The notes under the pieces: model-generated
What the model saw: the letters and a program-made list of their open reading frames with translations, nothing else
The model's database searches: none
Told to the model about the DNA's origin: nothing
Origin: Pseudomonadota bacterium
GTDB lineage: Bacteria; Pseudomonadota; Gammaproteobacteria; Xanthomonadales; Rhodanobacteraceae
Direction: 5' to 3'
NCBI GenBank assembly: GCA_021777635.1
Contig: JAJYDI010000082.1
Span: forward strand, 1-9,049
Length of the DNA: 9,049 nucleotides
Part shown: positions 5,775 to 9,049 of the stretch, piece after piece
How positions within the stretch are numbered: position 1 is the stretch's first letter
Layout of the letters: each line of letters starts with the position of its first letter
Made by a program: the position numbers and the translations under genes

Positions 5775-7073
5775 TCAGGCGTCCCGGCGCTCCTTGCGCG
5801 CGTCGAGATGCTGCAGCCACGCGTAGCGTGCCTGGGCGGCCAGATAGCCCAGCGGTCGCTGCACCGAGGTCAGGCCGAACGGCTCGAACAGGCGCCAGGC
5901 GTCGTCGTCGCGGCTGATCGCCGCGGCCAGCAGTTCGCCGGCCAGCGTGGTCGGTGCCAGGCCATGGCCGCCGAAGGCCTGCGCCCACCACAGCCCGCGA
6001 CCGTCACCGCCGATCTGCGGCATCTGGTGGCGGGCGTAACTCATCAGGCCGGACCACCCGTATTCGACGCGACTGCCCTCGAGCTGCGGAAACACCTTCA
6101 GCATGTCGTGGTAAAGCAGCCGCCGCACGTCCTCGGGCCGGCGGTCGCGAACCGAGATGCGACCACCCCACAGCAGGCGCGTGTCGGCCAGTGGGCGCCA
6201 GTAATCGAAGGCGAAGCGGGTGTCGTAAACGGCCGCCGCACTGCGTACGCAATCGGCCAGCCGCCCGCCCAGCGGTTCGGTCGCCATGACGTAGGTGGCA
6301 ATCGGCAAGACCGCGCGATCGGCCTGCGGATCGAGACCAGCCAGGTAGCCGCCGGTGGCCAGCACCACCTGGGGCGCAGCGACGCGCCCACCACCGGTGT
6401 GCAGATGAAAACCGCCGCCGCTGCGCTCCAGACGCAGCACCCGCGAGGCCTCGCGCAGCGTCACGCCCTGCGCGGTCGCCGCCTGCGCCAGCCCGCGCGC
6501 AAAGGCCAGCGGGTCCAGATGCAGCGCGTCGCGCTCGTACAGCGCTCCGTGGTAGCGGTCACTGCGCACGATCTCGCGCAACGCATCGGGCTCGACCCAC
6601 TCCCACTCGATACCGAAATCCTCGGCCAGCTGGCGCTGACGGCGACGCAGCACCTCGGGATCGCGGAACCAGTTGGCACACAGAACACCGGCGTCGTTGG
6701 CCGCGCAGGCGATCGTATAGCGCTGGATCCGCGCACGAATCAGCCGGACCGCATGCTGGGTGGCCAGATACAGCGCCCGCGCACGTTCCCGGCCCAGACG
6801 CCGCACCAGCTCCTCGCCGCCCAGCGAATAGCCGCCGAACACGAAACCGCCGTTGCGGCCGGAGGCGCCAAAACCGACGCGCTCGGCTTCCAGCAGCACC
6901 ACGCCCTTGACCCCGCGTTCAGCCAGGCCCAGCGCGGTGGCCAGCCCGGCATAGCCGCCGCCGACGATCGCCACCTCGGCCTCGATGTGGCCACCGAGGC
7001 TGGGATAGCCATAGCTGAGCGGCGCTTGCGCGGCGTAGATGCTGTCAGCGGCGGTGGGGCGCAGGTCAGCCAT
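5775..7073 (-). CDS. FAD-dependent amine oxidoreductase (PuuB/OrdL/DadA-like)
   Basis: This is a 432-residue flavoenzyme of the D-amino-acid oxidase fold. The dinucleotide-binding motif is VGGGYAGL (37-44), with the ADP-ribose acidic residue E62 in LLEAERVG, then GASGRNGG (69-76). The C-terminal part has WGGRIS (302-307), WSGLMSYARHQMPQIG (340-355) and FGGHGLAPTTLAGELL (367-382), which closes the FAD site. Length and motif order match E. coli PuuB (gamma-glutamylputrescine oxidase, 426 residues), including a YAA-type N-terminus and RVGFGASGRNGG. The true substrate is unknown; secondary amines, N-methyl amino acids or polyamine derivatives are typical of the family. ATG at 7073 is preferred because the Rossmann motif then sits near the N-terminus as in PuuB. 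The frame runs further upstream, but only as a shadow of galU. The ATG overlaps the galU stop by 8 nt, implying one transcript. No polyamine-pathway genes are in view. Confidence 0.9.
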   Translation of the reverse strand: MADLRPTAADSIYAAQAPLSYGYPSLGGHIEAEVAIVGGGYAGLATALGLAERGVKGVVLLEAERVGFGASGRNGGFVFGGYSLGGEELVRRLGRERARALYLATQHAVRLIRARIQRYTIACAANDAGVLCANWFRDPEVLRRRQRQLAEDFGIEWEWVEPDALREIVRSDRYHGALYERDALHLDPLAFARGLAQAATAQGVTLREASRVLRLERSGGGFHLHTGGGRVAAPQVVLATGGYLAGLDPQADRAVLPIATYVMATEPLGGRLADCVRSAAAVYDTRFAFDYWRPLADTRLLWGGRISVRDRRPEDVRRLLYHDMLKVFPQLEGSRVEYGWSGLMSYARHQMPQIGGDGRGLWWAQAFGGHGLAPTTLAGELLAAAISRDDDAWRLFEPFGLTSVQRPLGYLAAQARYAWLQHLDARKERRDA

Positions 7074-7938
7074 GCGCCGCGACGAACTCGCGCACTGCGG
7101 CCGCCAGCTGCGGATCATCCATCGCCAGATGCAGCGTCGCGCGCACCAGGCCCAGCTTGTTGCCGCAATCGAAGCGCTCGCCGGCGAAGCGATAGGCGAG
7201 CAGTTCCTGCTCTTGGGCCAGGGACTCGAGCGCATCGGTCAGCTGGATCTCGCCGCCCAGGCCCGGTCGCGTGGCTTCGAGCAGATCGAAGATGCGCGGC
7301 GGCAGCAGATAGCGGCCGACGATGGCAAGCCTGGACGGTGCGGCCGCGGGCTTCGGCTTCTCGACCAGGTGACGAATGCGCCCGGCGCGCCCGCCGACCG
7401 GATCGACGGCGACAATGCCGTAACGATGCGTCTGGTCCGCGGGCACCTCCTCGACAGCGACCACGCCGCTGCCGTGGGTGGCCGCCATCTCCGCCATCTG
7501 CCGCATCACACCGGCACCGCGGGCGCGGATCAGGTCATCGGGCAGGATCACGCCGAACGGCTCGTCGCCGACGACGGCACGCGCGCAGAGCACGGCATGG
7601 CCAAGCCCCAGTGCCTCGGGCTGGGTAACGAAGACGCAGCGTACGTGCCCGGGCAACACGCTGCGCACAATCTCGAGCAGATCGACCTTGCCGGCTTCGG
7701 CCAGCTTGGTTTCCAGCTCATAGGCCTTGTCGAAATAATCGGCGATGGCGTGCTTGTAGCGGTTGGTGACGAACACCAGGGTATCGGCACCGGCCTCCAC
7801 CGCCTCGTCGACGGCATACTGGATCAGCGGCCGGTCGAGTACCGGCAGCATTTCCTTGGCGATCACCTTGGTCGCCGGCAGGAAGCGCGTGCCGAGTCCG
7901 GCGACCGGGAACACCACCTTGCGCAGGGGGCGGCTCAT
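7066..7938 (-). CDS. galU: UTP-glucose-1-phosphate uridylyltransferase
   Basis: This 290-residue enzyme makes UDP-glucose and diphosphate from UTP and glucose-1-phosphate, supplying precursor for lipopolysaccharide, exopolysaccharide and trehalose or galactose metabolism. The nucleotide-binding signature PVAGLGTRFLPATK is at 11-24. The metal-binding LPDD is at 132-135, VEKP at 192-195, GGEIQLTDA at 228-236, and the sugar-phosphate region FDCGNK at 256-261. Length and motif order are typical of bacterial GalU. The ATG at 7938 overlaps the upstream epimerase stop by 4 nt (ATGA), and a good AGGAGA (7945-7950 on the minus strand) lies 6 nt before it, inside the end of the epimerase gene. The UDP-glucose made here probably feeds the surface-polysaccharide pathway of that gene. 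Confidence 0.96.
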   Translation of the reverse strand: MSRPLRKVVFPVAGLGTRFLPATKVIAKEMLPVLDRPLIQYAVDEAVEAGADTLVFVTNRYKHAIADYFDKAYELETKLAEAGKVDLLEIVRSVLPGHVRCVFVTQPEALGLGHAVLCARAVVGDEPFGVILPDDLIRARGAGVMRQMAEMAATHGSGVVAVEEVPADQTHRYGIVAVDPVGGRAGRIRHLVEKPKPAAAPSRLAIVGRYLLPPRIFDLLEATRPGLGGEIQLTDALESLAQEQELLAYRFAGERFDCGNKLGLVRATLHLAMDDPQLAAAVREFVAAHG

Positions 7939-9049
7939 GCTGAATCTCCTTGCAGGATCGTTGCTGGCAACGGGGAGGGCGGCGCGTCGGCAGGCCCGGG
8001 CTGGAACGCCGGCAGCAGGCGCCCCAGCATCCGCCGCAGGGCCTCCTCGTCGAAGACATCCACCGCGGCGCGCGCTTCGCGCAGCGCGGCGTCGACTTGC
8101 TGCGGCTCCAGCGCGCGCGGTTGCGCCAGGAACAATTTGGCGTGCGCGGTCGGCGCGTACTGCTCTTGCGGATGGAACAGCTCCTCGAACAGCTTCTCGC
8201 CGGGTCGCAGGCCGGTGTAGACGATGGCGACGTCGCGACCCGGCTGCTTGCCCGCCAGACGGATCATCTGTTCGGCAAGATCACGGATGCGTACCGGATC
8301 ACCCATGTCGAGCGCGAAGATCTCGCCACCGCGACCCTGCAGCGCCGCCTGCAGAATCAGCTGACAGGCCTCGCGGATGGTCATGAAATAGCGCGTGACC
8401 TCGGGGTGGGTCACAGTCAGCGGCCCGCCGCGCGCGATCTGCTCGCGAAACAGCGGTACCACCGAGCCCGCCGAATCCAGCACGTTGCCGAAGCGCACGG
8501 TGATGTAGCGCGTGGCCGAGCGCGCCGCGTGCGCCTGCACCACCTGCTCGGCAAGACGCTTGCACGCGCCCATCACGCTGGTCGGATTGACCGCCTTGTC
8601 GGTGGAGATCAGCACCAGCCCGACACAGCGATGGCGATCGGCGGCAGCGGCCACGGTTTCGGTAGCCAGTACATTGTTGCGCACGGCCTCGCGCAGCTGC
8701 TCTTCCAGCAGCGGCACGTGCTTGTAGGCAGCGGCATGGAAGACCACGTCGGGGCGCGCCAGCACGAAGGCGCGCTCGACCGCGACGGCATCACCGCAAT
8801 CGCCCAGCAACGGCCGCAAGCGCAGGGCGGGATCGCTGGCGCCGATCTCGTGAGCGATGCGGTAGAGATTGTACTCACAGGTATCCAGGATGGTCAGCGC
8901 CGCGGCGCCGAGGTGAGCCACCTGTCGGCACAGTTCGGAGCCGATCGAACCGCCGCCACCGGTGATCAGCACGCTGCGTCCGGCGATCCCCGCGCGGATC
9001 GCCGCCCAGTCGAGCTGCACCGCGTCGCGGCCGAGCAGATCCTCGATCG
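7935..9049 (-). CDS. NDP-sugar epimerase/dehydratase, FlaA1/WbpM/CapD family (partial)
   Basis: This is the C-terminal 370 residues of a nucleoside-diphosphate-sugar 4,6-dehydratase or epimerase; the gene runs off the right edge. The frame is open to the last base and begins IEDLLGRDAVQLD, the hallmark linker just before the catalytic domain in FlaA1/CapD/WbpM proteins. The GTG at 9020 is therefore not the real start. The short-chain-dehydrogenase fold shows TGGGGSIGSEL (about 8963-8931), HAAAYKHVPLLE, and the active-site stretch STDKAVNPTSVMGACK, in which Met replaces the usual Tyr as in this subfamily. RPGEKLFEEL lies near the C-terminus. Full-length members are about 600-660 residues with N-terminal membrane helices, expected beyond the window. 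The usual product is UDP-4-keto-6-deoxy-GlcNAc or a related sugar for O-antigen, capsule or glycan initiation. The exact substrate cannot be told. Confidence 0.93.
   Translation of the reverse strand, partial: IEDLLGRDAVQLDWAAIRAGIAGRSVLITGGGGSIGSELCRQVAHLGAAALTILDTCEYNLYRIAHEIGASDPALRLRPLLGDCGDAVAVERAFVLARPDVVFHAAAYKHVPLLEEQLREAVRNNVLATETVAAAADRHRCVGLVLISTDKAVNPTSVMGACKRLAEQVVQAHAARSATRYITVRFGNVLDSAGSVVPLFREQIARGGPLTVTHPEVTRYFMTIREACQLILQAALQGRGGEIFALDMGDPVRIRDLAEQMIRLAGKQPGRDVAIVYTGLRPGEKLFEELFHPQEQYAPTAHAKLFLAQPRALEPQQVDAALREARAAVDVFDEEALRRMLGRLLPAFQPGPADAPPSPLPATILQGDSA

Noticed and set aside
5676..7628. Long plus-strand open frame of 650 codons opposite the oxidoreductase and galU.
   Set aside because: It covers two well-recognised minus-strand genes, has no domain-like pattern, and its end is an Arg/Ala/Pro-rich shadow translation.

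Overview
The window is GC-rich proteobacterial chromosome. A gammaproteobacterium of the Xanthomonadales/Rhodanobacteraceae type is the best guess. This rests on codon and GC character, the pairing of a PsrA-like TetR regulator with a FadN-type beta-oxidation protein, and 'GTCCGCGAAG...' intergenic repeats; it is inferred, not proven. The genes look like core or ordinary accessory metabolism. I see no phage, transposase, CRISPR array, toxin-antitoxin or defence genes, and no tRNA or rRNA.

Left half (about 1-4748, + strand) is a fatty-acid beta-oxidation block. A TetR-family regulator closely resembling Pseudomonas PsrA is followed by a FadN-type fusion protein (3-hydroxyacyl-CoA dehydrogenase at the N-terminus, enoyl-CoA hydratase at the C-terminus) and a thiolase (FadA-like). 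Upstream of the regulator is a near-consensus sigma70 promoter, TTGACC-N17-TATCAT. It is framed by two palindromes with CAAAC/GTTTG arms like the PsrA operator: one touches the -35 box and one covers the likely transcription start. This predicts autorepression relieved by long-chain acyl-CoA, probably extending to the downstream genes. A 301-bp gene-free gap separates fadN from the thiolase. It holds two adjacent inverted-repeat modules built from a 9-nt periodic CGCGAAG-type unit.

Middle (4816-5623, - strand) holds two overlapping genes for small three-helix membrane proteins. They look like tandem paralogues (shared FRAAS motif) of unknown function and converge on the thiolase gene.

Right half (5775-9049, - strand) has three genes with overlapping ends, transcribed right to left. 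They are a nucleoside-diphosphate-sugar epimerase/dehydratase of the FlaA1/WbpM/CapD family (its N-terminal part lies beyond the window edge), galU (UTP-glucose-1-phosphate uridylyltransferase), and a PuuB/OrdL-like FAD amine oxidoreductase. The first two suggest the end of a surface-polysaccharide cluster. The oxidoreductase is an unexpected partner whose start codon lies inside the end of galU.

Nothing here clearly amounts to an undescribed biological system. The observations most worth checking are the promoter/operator arrangement, the 9-nt repeat modules between fadN and fadA, and the oxidoreductase coupled to galU.
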